Below are positions 1 to 10,782 of a DNA stretch of 64,000 nt, piece by piece. Under the pieces are notes generated by a model. The model saw only the letters and a program-made list of their open reading frames with translations, made no database searches and was not told the DNA's origin. Each line of letters starts with the position of its first letter. Positions within the stretch are counted from its first letter, which is position 1. The stretch comes from Manduca sexta (lineage: Eukaryota > Arthropoda > Insecta > Lepidoptera > Sphingidae). The DNA lies in assembly GCF_014839805.1 (NCBI RefSeq), contig NC_051119.1, forward strand, positions 10,409,245 through 10,473,244. The letters are read 5' to 3'. Made by a program: the position numbers and the translations under genes.

Positions 1-319
1 TTTATATTATTATTAATGACTTACAAAATTTATTATACTTTCAAAATTTTGCTGGTTCCGTTAGACCCCCTGCAGCAAGTTTTTTACCATATTCCAGACT
101 ATGCCAGTTTTTACATACAACAGTCATTGAGCGATTAAAATATTATCTGCCCACATTAATAGGTGAAGTCATTCCAACATCTTATTTCTTTACTATCAAA
201 ACTAAATTTTCGTGGAGCCCCGCTTGCGAATTGTTAACTCCCATTTTTTGGTAACGCCAACGTAGACCCCCGTCGGGTCTCACATGAACCTCTTGGGGTC
301 CAGCTTGACCACATGGAAT
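1..319. other. Unassigned, with decayed coding-like patch
   Basis: No repeat family recognised. Positions about 200-310 are GC-richer than the flanks. On the minus strand short blocks read like protein (for example PGPGVILKHGF) but are broken by stops, so an old TE or gene remnant is possible. No domain recognised. Confidence 0.3.
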
Positions 320-421
320 CCATGCTTTAGAATAACTCCAGGGCCTGGAATGGTTTATATGACCTAGTAACGGAGGTACGCTTTAGAATAACCGGATCCT
401 CGAATGAATATGACGTAGTAA
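320..421. repeat. Two tandem copies of a 51-bp unit
   Basis: 320-370 and 371-421 align without gaps. They share the block GCTTTAGAATAAC and end in GACCTAGTAA / GACGTAGTAA. The middle of the unit differs, so the duplication is old. A 51-bp period is 17 codons, but both units contain stops in several frames. Confidence 0.6.
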
Positions 422-860
422 CATACCTACAAATGTCCCTCATCATCATAATGTTAAATTCATGACGCAACCAGAGAACTGGATAAAACATATTCTACGA
501 ACAATTCAGAATTATCTGGAAATAGAAAATTACCCGCTGCAAACAGTCCTTACTGAATTGTAACAACACGATTAACATTTCGTTTTATATTGAGTTTATT
601 TGTATTGAACTGTATTATAAGGTTTTGAAGTTTATATTGCCTTGATGTTGATATTGCGTGTTGAGGTCTCAAGTTCGATGCCTAGGTAAAATAATGTCGA
701 GTTTTTCTGTAATGTTGCTTGGAAGTATGGAATAATGGCAATAATATAGCTCCTGTTACATAGTAAGTTAAGTTAGCTGGCAAAATGAAAAAGCCGTGAT
801 GTTATGTTCATTCAATGTCAAATAATTAATAACATACTTTATAAAGGTTTTAAATTTAAT
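422..860. other. Unassigned AT-rich stretch
   Basis: No open frame, tRNA-like box or known repeat end recognised; it reads as unique or decayed AT-rich DNA. Confidence 0.4.
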
Positions 861-980
861 TTATTCTTATGTACGCGAATGTTAAACATTAAAATAAAAA
901 TATTTACGGATTTTATCGCGGATATTTATATCATTATTTTCTCGACGTTTCGACTTTGCAGCCTTTGTGATCACGGGGCA
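861..980 (-). mobile_element. PLE-P fragment
   Basis: Minus-strand copy. On the plus strand it runs tail first (ttacgcgaatgttaaacatt, then gattttatcgcgg, then ctcgacgtttcg, then gcagcc). The hammerhead-like GAAACGTC box is present; the CTTCGAAAC side is shortened by a small deletion. Confidence 0.65.
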
Positions 981-1336
981 GACTATTCGCGGGCGGAGCC
1001 ACGGAGAAACCTAGTTATGAATATTATTTAACCCTATATCATATTTATCATAGGCTATCTGCGAGGCCTTAGATTATTAATATAAGTTGAATTTTATAGA
1101 ATTATATTCGTTTTGTGAAATTTTCTATAATTATTAAATAATTAACATTAATAAGTTTTTAAGTAACAAAAAATGAATTAAAAAGCTCATTTTTGTGTAC
1201 GTTATTCATAAAGTAATTAAATAAATGAATATCCTCCTGATTTTATAAAGCATATGTCAAACTTCGTGAAACTCCGGCGCGGCATAATTAAGCAAAATTA
1301 ACTTCGTTGAAATCGCATATTTGATACGCTGCTTGG
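981..1336. other. AT-rich unassigned
   Basis: Mostly A/T with no recognised motif, up to the SINE-A head at 1337. Confidence 0.4.
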
Positions 1337-1645
1337 GTGGCGTAGTTTTACATACGTGGTACTGCGGTGCATGGGTTTCGGGTTTGAATCCTCGGTGGCG
1401 TAGTTGAACTGCATGCGCGGTACGGCAACGCTCTGAGGTCCTGGGTTCGAATCCCGGGTCGGGCAAAGTGATATTTGGGTTTTTCTGCTCAATATCAGTC
1501 CTAATGGAATTTGTGCCCGATATGGCGAGAGGCTCGCCCCCTATCACATCATGGGACGGAACACACTTGGCGAAAAGTGGATGCCCTGGTTGCACCTCTG
1601 CAAACCCCTTCGGGGATAAATGCATGATAGTGTGTGTGTGTGTTT
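1337..1645 (+). mobile_element. SINE-A with a duplicated tRNA-like head
   Basis: Head 1 (1337-1391) has an A-box-like tggcgtagttt and B-box ggtttgaatcc. Head 2 follows at once (A box 1396-1406, B box ggttcgaatcc 1444-1454). The body carries the cccgatatggcgaga and cacatcatgggacggaacac blocks, the tail cttcggggataaatgc, and a short (GT)n at the end. Pol III SINEs normally have one head, so this copy is dimeric at the 5' side. The antisense strand is open across the body, giving a spurious 122-residue frame (1257-1625). Confidence 0.85.
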
Positions 1646-1740
1646 CTTCTCATACATAAGACTCCTATGACTTTAGTGTAAGAGTAGGCAGCCACAAGTA
1701 ATACACACTTCGCGAGATTATTTATCGTATTATGTAAAGC

Positions 1741-1855
1741 CAGGCATAAATGCGGTCTAAAAATCGTTCTAATGGTAGTTCGATTCTACATAAAGAGTAG
1801 CCGGGAGGAATCGGATTATATGAACCATTCACTGCTACCACTCACCCCCTAAGTC
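1741..1855 (+). mobile_element. SINE-G fragment
   Basis: Shares gcataaatgcggt..aaatcgttctaatg with 8076-8107 and 41935-41966, followed by gattctacata and an agccgg..atcgg motif. Diverged and without clear ends. Confidence 0.55.
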
Positions 1856-1859
1856 CTGG

Positions 1860-2328
1860 TAGACATAACGTGTTAATTCTCCGCGAATAAAATAGGTCGG
1901 GTAAAGTAATATCTAAACCTGCTCGGAGTATAGAATTGTTATAAATCCAAAAATACAAACAGTTTATCGTGAAATTCGAACTTGAAACCTTCCACTGCAT
2001 ATGTCTTCACTAAACCAATGAGACAATAAATTAAAAAGTAAAAAAAACTCGAATTACTAAGGATTTTATGAAAAAGTGATGTATGGGTATAATGTAAGGA
2101 ATAAATACTGTGATGGAAATTTGTTTGATTTTCACAGACAGGCGGCCTTCCATCATCGCCCCTCGCGCTATATCGTAAATGAACATCCAGTGCGTGGCCT
2201 AAACCATAAGAGACAGAGAGAATAATACTATGAAAAATTACTAGTTTTATTTACTTTTGCTCACGTCTCGATGAATGAATTTTCACGAAAAAAATGTCTG
2301 ATAAGTAGATAAGTTTCTGGAATTAAAA
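1860..2328. other. Unassigned
   Basis: No reading frame or clear repeat end. A GC-richer patch near 2140-2210 (caggcggccttccatc) may be an old SINE body, but I cannot place it. Confidence 0.3.
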
Positions 2329-2468
2329 ATATCATCATTATCATCAGCCAAGGGTGTCCACTGCTGAACATGGGCCTCCCCCAAAGATTTCCAGATCGCC
2401 CTATTTGAAGCGGCCCGCATCCAGCAACCTCCTGCGACTTTTATGAGGTCATCTGTCAGTATTATAAG
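2329..2468 (-). mobile_element. LINE/RTE-type 3' end fragment
   Basis: The string catcagccaagggtgtccactgc.., then gggcctcccccaaag, then cggcccgcatccagc resembles the 3' end of an abundant lepidopteran non-LTR element. In that orientation the element is on the minus strand and the (atc)n side is its 3' tail. The family assignment is from memory of the pattern. Confidence 0.6.
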
Positions 2469-3051
2469 TATACCTATTGTTAATCCAGGTCTTGGTATAT
2501 ATGTATGGCAAATTGCATCTATATTAAGTGGTGAATGCGTGTACTATTTTACAATCATTAGAACATCTTCACTAACTTACGCATTTATCATTATTTAATA
2601 ATATTCAGTAGGATTAACTTTAATGTGAAATGAATTAAGTCTATTAATATTAATAACGTTCTGAGGCATATCCGGAAATTTTATACCCGGATCTATGCAT
2701 CGCAGCATTCCAAAAAACAATGAATTATTTATCTTATCTACACCACCCTAAGATTGACTGGGCGATAATGCCTTTAGAATTAAGTCCGCCGAAATACTTT
2801 TTTTAAATAAAGTGCAAACAAAATAATTAACTAATCAATTTGTAAATGAACCAAGATGTTAGAGCTTATGTTTTGCACCACAAACTGCTTTTCACTTAAC
2901 GACAGGCCTGTCCACATCAAACACTCCAAAACCCTAGGGAAAAATGTATTTTGGAGAGATTGGACCGGCAGTAGAGTACATCTATGTGCGCTGTTTTAGT
3001 TATTCAATAACAATATTGTATTAGGTGACCTCTCTGTTATATAGCACCTAA
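2469..3051. other. Unassigned AT-rich stretch
   Basis: No frame or repeat recognised. A short GC patch at 2900-2990 has no identifiable motif. Confidence 0.3.
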
Positions 3052-3137
3052 TGTAATATGAAATGTGAGTTTGTGACCTCTGCCTATCCTTGAAAAGGAA
3101 ACGGGGTGTGATGCTATTTATTTATTTATTTATTTGT
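3052..3137 (+). mobile_element. SINE 3' tail with (TTTA)n
   Basis: gtgacctctgcctatccttg then aaaaggaaacggggtgtgatgc followed by five TTTA units, the usual end of a lepidopteran tRNA-derived SINE. The head is missing or unrecognisable. Confidence 0.5.
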
Positions 3138-3423
3138 TTTGGAATAACAAACAGCTTATATTATAAACAAAGCTATACATATAACACACTTATAATTAAA
3201 GTTAAGCCTAAAAGTATTCACAAATGAATTATAACTATGAACTATCTATGTCTGACTTGTAGGTAAAAGTAATGACGATGGAGATGTAAAATTGCGTATG
3301 AATGGCTATTAGAAAAATGGCGATCTATTTCAAAGGCTGTACGACTCCTTATTCGATTGACAACAGATCTACTTACTATGGAGCAATTTTCCTTACTAAT
3401 ACTTATGCCTCTGTGTGATTTGA

Positions 3424-3628
3424 ATCCCTCCTAGCCGAATTCCGGCCCCAGCGGCCAATCACAACGGAGATCAGCCAGGTGAACAAGAGATATGATTAGT
3501 GCACAAGCGTGTACGCAATACACAGGTGCACTCTCTGTTCCTTCATTCTCATAGTTCGGAGAGACGACAATCCGACATGACCGGAGAGATCAGGCGCAGG
3601 ACCAACAGCTTTACGTGCTTACTTCTGT
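3424..3628 (-). mobile_element. SINE-J, 3' two thirds
   Basis: Reverse complement of the body seen at 22840-23036: ccggagagatcaggcgcagg, the 'tctcatagttcggagagacg' block and ggagatcagcc. The tRNA-like head is absent, so the copy is 5'-truncated. The 67-residue frame at 3499-3702 is a repeat translation. Confidence 0.7.
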
Positions 3629-3770
3629 ATACTATGGAATCAAGTCTTGATAGTAACAATTTACTTCTTACAAAAAGTTTTGGAAATATATTCTTCGTCT
3701 AGATATCTATCTTTTAGAAACGAGTCTGATGAAAAAAGTATAATCAACTCCTTTCTACATAATTCCTACT

Positions 3771-4004
3771 GGAAGTAGGGTATATTTTATATCCGCACGG
3801 ATAGCGACCACCGTTCACAAGGTGTTAAAACCCACCATAGTAGCCCACGTAAGTGTGTCGCATTCCAAGATCAGCCTGTGTACTCGTATATCCGGTTCCG
3901 CCAGACCGGCATAATTGCGTCGACTGTCGAGGAGTCATCATATCCCGTCAGTCGACATTCTATTGGACTCCACTAACCATCAGGCGCAAATGGGTCACTT
4001 TACT
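3771..4004 (+). mobile_element. SINE-E, nearly full length
   Basis: In order: ggtatattttatatccg, cggatagcgaccaccgt, caaggtgttaaaaccca, gtgtgtcgcattcc, ccggcataattgcgtcgact, gtcagtcgacattctattgg and accatcaggcgca. Same order as 14363-14596 and 34893-35106. Confidence 0.75.
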
Positions 4005-4460
4005 CAAAAAAAACATGTTTTAAATATGCACCCCTCTCATTTAGCGCATTGACTTTGGGGGAGGCCTAAAGTACCAAGAGGAATATGTCAGCGATTCCAG
4101 CCCACACAAATCTTCACGGCTCGTTGCTCGCTATGGCACATGAGGAAGGAACATGAGCCGGAAAACTATAGTGCCATTTCAATCATTCCATAATGTGTGC
4201 TTGGCTTACAGACAATTTGCGAGTAAAACTAAAAGGAACAACTAAAAGTAAAAGCTTTAAGATATGCTTTGAGAAATACGTCATAATTTCGGCAAAAGTA
4301 ATTTTGATTGTTACTGACAAGGAGCCTCAAGAATTCATTTATGCCGATATTAAATCAATAAAATACTTTGAAAAGTAATTTTGATTTTTAAAAGTGTTGC
4401 GTCGCCCCCACACGGCTGCCATAAAAGGACAGAGAACTTATTTAAAATATATATTATATA
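4005..4460. other. Unassigned
   Basis: No recognised family. 4193-4378 contains a 61-residue open frame of low-complexity K/I-rich composition, probably chance. Confidence 0.3.
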
Positions 4461-4977
4461 CTAGCTTCCGCCCGCAGCTTCGCCCGCGTGGATTTCGGAC
4501 TTCAAAAATGGAGGAGGTGCTCAATTTGTCGGAATGTTTTTTTGAATGTATGGTGGCAAACCACCAGGTGGTCCGATTGTCCAGTCAGGGTCTGATGATG
4601 GGATCCTGGTGAAATCGAAGGAACTTTTAACCATTATGGTTGCACACGCGACGGAAGCTTAAAAAATGGAGTAACTTCTCCCGTTTTCCCAACATTTCCC
4701 TTCACTGCTCTGCTCCTATTAATTATAGCGTGATGAAAAGTATACTATGACCAGCTCAGGAGTGTGAAAAATAATTGTACCAAGTTTCGTTAAAATCCGT
4801 CGAGTAGTTTTTGTTTCTATAACGGTTATACAAACAGACAGACAGACAGACAAAAATTTTACTAATTGCATTTTTGGCATCAGTATCGATCCCTAATCAC
4901 CCCCTGATAGTTATTTTGGAAATATATTTCATGTACAGAATTGACCTCTCTACAGATTTATTATAAGTAGGTATAGA
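4461..4977 (-). mobile_element. Non-autonomous Helitron (short 517-bp form)
   Basis: On the minus strand it starts TCTATACCTACTTATAA and ends gcgaagctgcgggcggaagCTAG. It sits between A and T with no target duplication, as expected for Helitrons. It contains (GACA)n near 4833-4853. Its body is the 3' half of the 985-bp Helitrons at 27959 and 32959. Confidence 0.8.
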
Positions 4978-5051
4978 TAAAGTAATTCTAAACGCAAATA
5001 TTTATATTACACTATGTGTATATTATTATCAATCTTATTTAATCTTTAATA

Positions 5052-5354
5052 TCTATTTATATATAAAAATAAATATCTATTTCCCTTTAACAAACAAATC
5101 TAATTCTTTGTTTGTTGTGTTAATTATCGTCAGGAAAAGATTCTTATAAAAGAAAAAATTAAGGAAATTGAGTGGAACTTTGAAAAATTTAAGAAAACTT
5201 AACGTCAATATTAATTTTACATAACTGTCAGTTGTTTGATGTAACTGTCAGCGATTGACAGAATGCATGCTGCATATATCGTTTAACACAGATAGATCGG
5301 TAGATAATTCAATAATCATAGTTAAGACAGAACAACGCCTGTCGGGTCAACTAG
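5052..5354 (+). mobile_element. Non-autonomous Helitron, 303 bp
   Basis: Starts TCTATTTATATATAAAAAT after an A and ends gtcgggtcaaCTAG before a T. Contains the cagcgattgacagaatgc block shared with 26391-26680. No coding capacity. Confidence 0.7.
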
Positions 5355-5404
5355 TTGTACCTATATAAACTAAAACTTATTTTTTTTTAATATATTAATT
5401 ATAT

Positions 5405-5592
5405 GTAGCCAGTGTAACTACTGGACATAATAAGACTTAACATCGCATGACTCAGGATGGCGAGCGCAGTGGAATACCAAACAACACTTTGTAATTCAAG
5501 GTGTTAGATAGTATTTCTCCTGTTATTGGCGATCGTATCGCTTACCATCAGGCGAACGGCAAGGTCGCCTCGTCATTCAAAGCAATAAAAAT
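5405..5592 (+). mobile_element. SINE-C, 5'-truncated
   Basis: Starts at gtagccagtgtaactactgg and runs through gatggcgagcgcagtgg, cgcttaccatcaggcgaacg and cgtcattcaaagcaataaaa. The first 120 bp of the family are missing. Confidence 0.8.
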
Positions 5593-5994
5593 AAATGCAT
5601 AGATACTCATCCAATAATATAATAAGCTTATTAACACATCAATAAACTGGCATGGTTTATAATTAAACCTTAAAGCAAAACTCTCTACAAATAAACCAGA
5701 AAATAGTTCAAAATTAAACCTAAATAACAATACCTTATTAAACCCTATATCCAATTTCATAGGAAACCGTATTTCGAAAGTAACAAACCACGTGAATTAA
5801 TTGCGATATTTGTTCCGCAACAAAGGGGAACTAAAACCTATCTCAACTTTATATTAATGAGTGTACGAGATTGCGAGTAACTATTTAAATTGCTTACACA
5901 AGACGATCGCTTGTGGTGTGAAGGAATTGCACCGTTCGATTGGAAATTCTTGGACGTTTATGGGAATTAAAAAAAAAATAAATGAACTGACTGA
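5593..5994. other. Unassigned AT-rich stretch
   Basis: Contains a 70-residue minus-strand frame (5548-5760) that starts inside SINE-C and is hydrophobic by AT bias. Nothing else recognised. Confidence 0.3.
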
Positions 5995-6178
5995 CTCAGG
6001 GGCGAAGTTGTGTGCGCGGTACACCGCTCTGAGGTCCTGTTTTGTCCTGGATCTGAGCCTGGAGTCTGTAATCTCAATATAAGTTAGCTCTGTATCACTT
6101 CAAGGGTCGAAACATACAGCGAAATGTTGTTGCCTTATTTACACCCCTGCCTACCCCTTCGGGGATAAAAGGTGTTTT
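5995..6178 (+). mobile_element. Diverged SINE-A-like copy
   Basis: gaagttgtgtgcgcggtac and ctctgaggtcctg match the SINE-A head without its B box. The end ctgcctaccccttcggggat matches the SINE-A tail. The middle is replaced or decayed. Confidence 0.55.
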
Positions 6179-6750
6179 TTATTATTTTTTTCCGAAGTGG
6201 ATAAAGGGTTGATTTTTTTTGTATATAAATGCAGTAATATTACTGGGAATAAAATTGAACCTCCTATGTCTCAAGGTGACGCACAGTGAAGTCTCACGCA
6301 AATCTTTGCAGGTAATCAAAGTTCGAATGGTATTTGTCAACCTCTGACAAATAGCTTACCCATCTTTTTGTTTAGTTGTTCAGAAATATATAAAATAAAA
6401 TAAACAATACTTTATTTATCACATAAGCGAACTAAGTTGCACTTATGATACATCAGAACTATGTATAAGAATTATTATTATTATTTCTAAATAAAAATTA
6501 AAGTTACTTATATAACTATGGACATTTTAAATAAGGTATTATATAAGGTAAAAGAATCCTTAAAGGCCGACGTAGGTAATATTAATCTTTATAATACTCA
6601 GTGTGATTTCTACTGTATGATACAATAGGGTTGGTATGTTCTTGTGGACAAAAATCCTTAACAAATAATTAAAAAAAAAACTAACATCGTTTCAGCATCG
6701 CTTTCGCAAGTTTTCTTCGGTTTCCCCCGGTGTTCACTGTGGGGTCCAAC
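6179..6750. other. Unassigned AT-rich stretch
   Basis: Runs of A/T with no frame; 6690-6750 is GC-richer (ctttcgcaagttttcttcgg) but unplaced. MITE-M interrupts it at 6751. Confidence 0.3.
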
Positions 6751-6975
6751 TAGTGTTGCCAACCCTACTATAATATATAAAATAACACGCAAAAATACTA
6801 TATTTTCAACAACACAATCTAATAAACAAATCTTTTATATTAAAAATACATGAACGCTCCGTATGATATAGAAATAAATCAGTAACAAATATATATTTAT
6901 CTATTTTTGCTTTCATCATAAAATACTATATTTTTTTTAAATAATTTTCACTGAAGAATTGTTGGCAACCCTAGA
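6751..6975. mobile_element. MITE-M, hAT-like ends
   Basis: TAGTGTTGCCAAC at the left end faces GTTGGCAACCCTAGA at the right end, giving imperfect inverted termini. The flanks carry TCCAAC at 6745-6750 and 6976-6981, compatible with part of an 8-bp duplication. The interior is AT-rich and non-coding. Confidence 0.6.
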
Positions 6976-7321
6976 TCCAACACCCAAAAAAACCTCAAAA
7001 GACTATTCATAAAAACATACGAAGATGAAATTCTCGAAATGAATACGGTAGACCGCGTAGGCGTAACAAAACATTTCTTCTTCAGATTACGGCAAATTAT
7101 ATGTGATGGGAACAAAAGGCACTCGAATATATAGCATTGATTAATAAAAGGATGAGATCATTTATATTTGGCTTTTGATACATATTAAAACGCAACGGGT
7201 CGTACTGGTTTTAGATGGTAATATTTTTTTAACATAAAGGAGTGTTTTATGAAAGAGATCTTTAATAAAAAAAGGGTCACAATTTAGATGTAATTTACTC
7301 GTGTTATATTTTGAACTTTTG

Positions 7322-7556
7322 ACTGTCTCGGTGGCGTAGTTGTTACTGTACGATTGCAGTGATGACGTCTCGGGTTCGATTCCGATGTAAAATGGCATTG
7401 GATTTTTTTACTCCGTATCAGGCTACTGTCTGGAATTTGTGCCCGATACGGCGATTTATTTTTCCTTCTATAATATCTTTGAACACACGCTTGAACACAC
7501 AGCGGAATGTGGGTTCACCAGTGGAGTATCTGCCCACTCCTTCGGATATAACAGGC

Positions 7557-7592
<36 letters not shown>
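7322..7592 (+). mobile_element. SINE-A with long (GT)n tail
   Basis: Head ctcggtggcgtagttg and B box gggttcgattcc, then ggaatttgtgcccgatac and the degraded tail ctccttcggatataacaggc. It ends in a (GT)16 tract (7561-7592). The body between 7450 and 7530 is diverged or replaced. Confidence 0.75.
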
Positions 7593-7595
<3 letters not shown>

Positions 7596-7654
7596 CATCT
7601 TCTAAACTACTAATATTTACCAAAAATACTATTATTGCGATTTGCGGTGCGCCA

Positions 7655-7850
7655 ACGGTGCTGTCTCACATTCGATCCCCAGATGGCAAAATCATATCAC
7701 TTGTGTTGTTACTTCTTTGTGTATGCTCAATTTTAAGTCTAAAATTGTGCCTAGTACACTGCAATAGGCATATACCCCTGGACCTAAACACAGCGGGCAA
7801 AATAAGGTGGAGCTCTGCCTCCCTCTAAAAAGGGAAAAGGCATTATAATA
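7655..7850 (+). mobile_element. tRNA-derived SINE fragment
   Basis: A degenerate B-box region (cacattcgatccccagatgg), then a body ending tctgcctccctctaaaaagg and gaaaaggcattataat, the typical SINE end. Separate from the SINE-A copy just upstream. Confidence 0.5.
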
Positions 7851-8027
7851 TCTATAATGAACTTACAGGCACTCTAATGCAGGTTTTAAAGTCATGTCCT
7901 TTTCTAAATCATAAAAAAGTACGTCAGAGCTAACAGATGAAGAGCAAAATACTTGGATTGACAGAATCGATTAAATCGCCATTTGTACTTTCTGTTTGTT
8001 CTTAATCTATATTGTCGAAAGGAGAAA

Positions 8028-8140
8028 ATTTCCGAAAGGTAACTCAACACAAGATATTATAGGTATTAATACGCATAAATGCGGTTTGCAAATCGTTCTA
8101 ATGATAATTAGATTTTACACAAATTATGAAAAAGAAGCCA
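8028..8140 (+). mobile_element. SINE-G fragment
   Basis: aacacaagatattataggta, gcataaatgcggtttgcaaa and gttctaatgataattagatt match 41905-41975 closely. The adjoining 62-residue frame (7996-8184) is repeat translation. Confidence 0.6.
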
Positions 8141-8545
8141 CTGCTTTCCTAAACGACTTGAGGAACAATAAAGAGTTTAAATAAATACTTAATTCTATTT
8201 ATTTATTAAATAAAATTGGTAATCAACGGAGGCATGCTCGCCGATGCGAAGCGAACAGCTTCCAACATTATAAGTCTCAAATTATTAATTTTAATTAAAA
8301 CGTCATGTAGGTTTACCTTGATGGTAATGGAAAGGTCAGGATTAAATGATATAATGATGTTTAATTTATTGTTTATAAGGGACTGTTTGTTTTCTAATTT
8401 CAACACAATAATATGATAGGACAAGATATTGCAAGGTTTTACAATTATAATATAATAATTATATATTTATTTTCTCATACGTTTTTTAATAGTAATTAAG
8501 TGCTGTGATTTTTAAGCTAAGTGTAAATTTTTTTGGTTCGTTAGT
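8141..8545. other. Unassigned AT-rich stretch
   Basis: Both strands are open around 8206-8424 because of low stop density, not because of a recognisable protein. Confidence 0.3.
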
Positions 8546-8610
8546 TTAGGAGCAACATGTACGTCGTAGATCGGGAGGTCCTGGGTTCAAGATACAGGTC
8601 CAGTTACATC
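8546..8610 (+). mobile_element. tRNA-like SINE head remnant
   Basis: ggtcctgggttcaagatacagg resembles a B-box region preceded by an A-box remnant (agtttaggagcaacatg). No body follows. Confidence 0.4.
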
Positions 8611-9861
8611 TAGTATTGCTTTTACTAACACTATGTTTTCGATTTATTAAATGCAATTTTTGGGACCGCTAACGATACAATGATCAAAATTAAGTAATTA
8701 GCTATCCTCTCCGCTCCTCTCGCGTTGAATTCCGCCTTAAACAAATATTTAAAAAAATATTTGTTTCTCGAGGTAACAGCTTAAATAAATATTTCAAAAA
8801 TACCCATGTCCTTGAGGCGATAGCATATTTCGTATCAAACTTCATCAAATTCACTTTTACCGGAACCGTACCAGACAGACTTTTACATCTATATTAGTTT
8901 GAATCCTTGCTTTCTATTCGAATACAATTGTTTATACAACGTAATCATAATCACGATTTCTGAATAGAACGCATAATGGATTTGAAGTTTATTGCAAAAT
9001 GGCTCGTTTTGTCACCTACTTGAACACAATAAGCGTTCGGCTTCATCGCCGCTATAATCCGCGGCCCCACGGTACCGCCAAGGCCTTCTTTTGTTACAAA
9101 TCAACACTGAATCGATAGGGGACAAATTGCCTACACGCCGAGGAATATTAATGCATCTAGTATACTATGGAAAAATTATTTGATTTTTCAATGCCATATT
9201 CGTTTTTAAAAAATAATGTTTTTTTTTTATAATGAAAGTCCAATTATAATATAATCGTGGCAAAATAAAATATTGATTAACTGGTAGGGATAGAAAAATA
9301 AAATTTTGCACTAGAACTTGAAGGTAAACAAAAAAGCAATTTAAATTAAATTTTACGATATTAAAATTGATTGTAAAATAATTGGTGCTTTGCTTTCAAA
9401 CAATTAAAGTCCAATATTTAAATTAAATTCAACACTTTTATTATAATTGAGAAAAAACCGTGATATATTAAGTCCAATCCAGCACACGTATAGTTGAAAA
9501 TAAATAAATAATATAATAAAATTGTGTATTAAAAATTTTAATTTAATTGCCACAAAAAATGATATCTGAACTGGACAATTCCGTAACTTTAAAATTACCA
9601 GATGAATTATAAAAACTTTTATGAAACTCCAATTAAAAACACCGCGTGGAAACGCTACAAAAGTCCACCTTCCGATTGTCACAACATCCGTATCGAAAAC
9701 TGACGTTATTGTACAATTTAATTAATATTACAATTTACTATCTCGTTGAAAATGTTTATTGAGTGTTGTCAATTACTGAGTTTGTTTTTATTATCGCAAA
9801 GCTGATGTCATCCTACGCTTGCACACCGATGAATTGACGAACGCATAAAGTATATAAACTA
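8611..9861. other. Unassigned; small ORF at 8999-9118
   Basis: Mostly AT-rich. A GC-richer island holds a 39-codon ATG-started + strand frame (8999-9118, starting MARFVTYLNTISVRLHRRY). I see no family, Kozak support or second exon. The 92-residue minus frame 9404-9682 is AT-biased and hydrophobic. Confidence 0.3.
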
Positions 9862-10035
9862 CTAGCTTTTGCCTGCGTATCCACCCGCGTAAAAGTTTTT
9901 CATCTATAATTGTTTTCTCTGGATAAAAGGGACTACAGCACTCAGGAGTAATGTAGTGAAAAAAACAAAACTGGTTTAGTAGTTCCTGAGATTAGTGCAT
10001 TTCAACAAAAAAAACTCTTCAGCTTTATAATATCC
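9862..10035 (-). mobile_element. Helitron fragment
   Basis: The minus-strand 3' end CTAG is at 9862-9865 with a decayed GC hairpin. The body carries gtagttcctgagattagtgc and ctcttcagctttataatat as in 12021-13465. The 5' TCTATAC end is lost. Confidence 0.6.
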
Positions 10036-10055
10036 AGTTGTCAAACAGGCCGTCA

Positions 10056-10412
10056 AAGGGGTAGTTATGTTTGATTTAGTTTATTATTTTATATGTAACA
10101 GAAAATAATATGAAAAAAAACGTCTATGAAATTACCATGAAAAATGGGTTAAATAAAGCAGTTATTGATATTTGAAATATTGTTGTAAGCAAAACTGGCG
10201 GGATGGGGTTATCGCGCTGTCCTTTTCTCACTCATGCAGTTTACGGCCGGTGGCACTGGGTGACGTCACATGTCACTATTACTGTAATTTACAGCTTCCC
10301 TTTCTACGACATTTTAAAGCTTTATAACTTATTTATTATGGCGTAGATTTAAAAAAAAAAAAAACAATATTTCTTTTATGAAATACATTTCTGATAAAAG
10401 CATTAAAAAAAG
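10056..10412. mobile_element. MITE-K, diverged copy
   Basis: Parallels 39945-40331: a ggggta start, tatatgtaacagaaaataat, aaaactggcgggatggggttat, tgacgtcaca and cattttaaagctttataact. The right terminus is unclear. A CRE-like TGACGTCA lies inside both copies. Confidence 0.5.
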
Positions 10413-10497
10413 TCTTCAATCTCTCTTTTATATCGACTGATGGATAATCGTCTATCGTTAATCGATACTCTACCTATCAGGTAGAGTGGAGTCTCTT

Positions 10498-10763
10498 CCC
10501 ATATAAAAGAAAAATTCCGAGGCCTCAATCGTTATTTCAGCCGTACACGATTCACAATTCACATTGAAGTCAGGCGTACAGAGATAAGGCTCGCGTGTAG
10601 CCGTAATTCTGTCCCCATTTCGGTTATATTTTACAGAAATCATTTCCAAAGCGTAGATTTAGTTGAGAATGTGATTTAACGTCGCCAAGATTTGGATTTA
10701 TATTGATAACTGGTTTTGGATCGATTTATTGGTCTGGTGCAGAGATGGTGAATCTTTCTTGGT
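10498..10763 (+). promoter_or_regulatory. Candidate TATA promoter and first exon
   Basis: TATAAAAG at 10502-10509 is followed about 30 bp later by TCAATC/TTCAGC, a plausible initiator. The downstream 200 bp is less AT-rich than the surroundings. ATG at 10745-10747 is followed after 17 nt by GTAAATG (donor-like). That would be a tiny first coding exon, a layout common in insect secreted and cuticle genes. A 9-bp palindrome (10467-10487) lies just upstream. No second exon seen, so chance is quite possible. Confidence 0.25.
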
Positions 10764-10782
10764 AAATGTGCAGTTATAATAA

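Noticed and set aside
7561..7592. (GT)16 as regulatory Z-DNA
   Set aside because: It is the ordinary microsatellite tail of a SINE-A copy.
8999..9118. 39-codon ATG frame in a GC patch
   Set aside because: Too short to separate from chance, no context; noted only in the gap entry.
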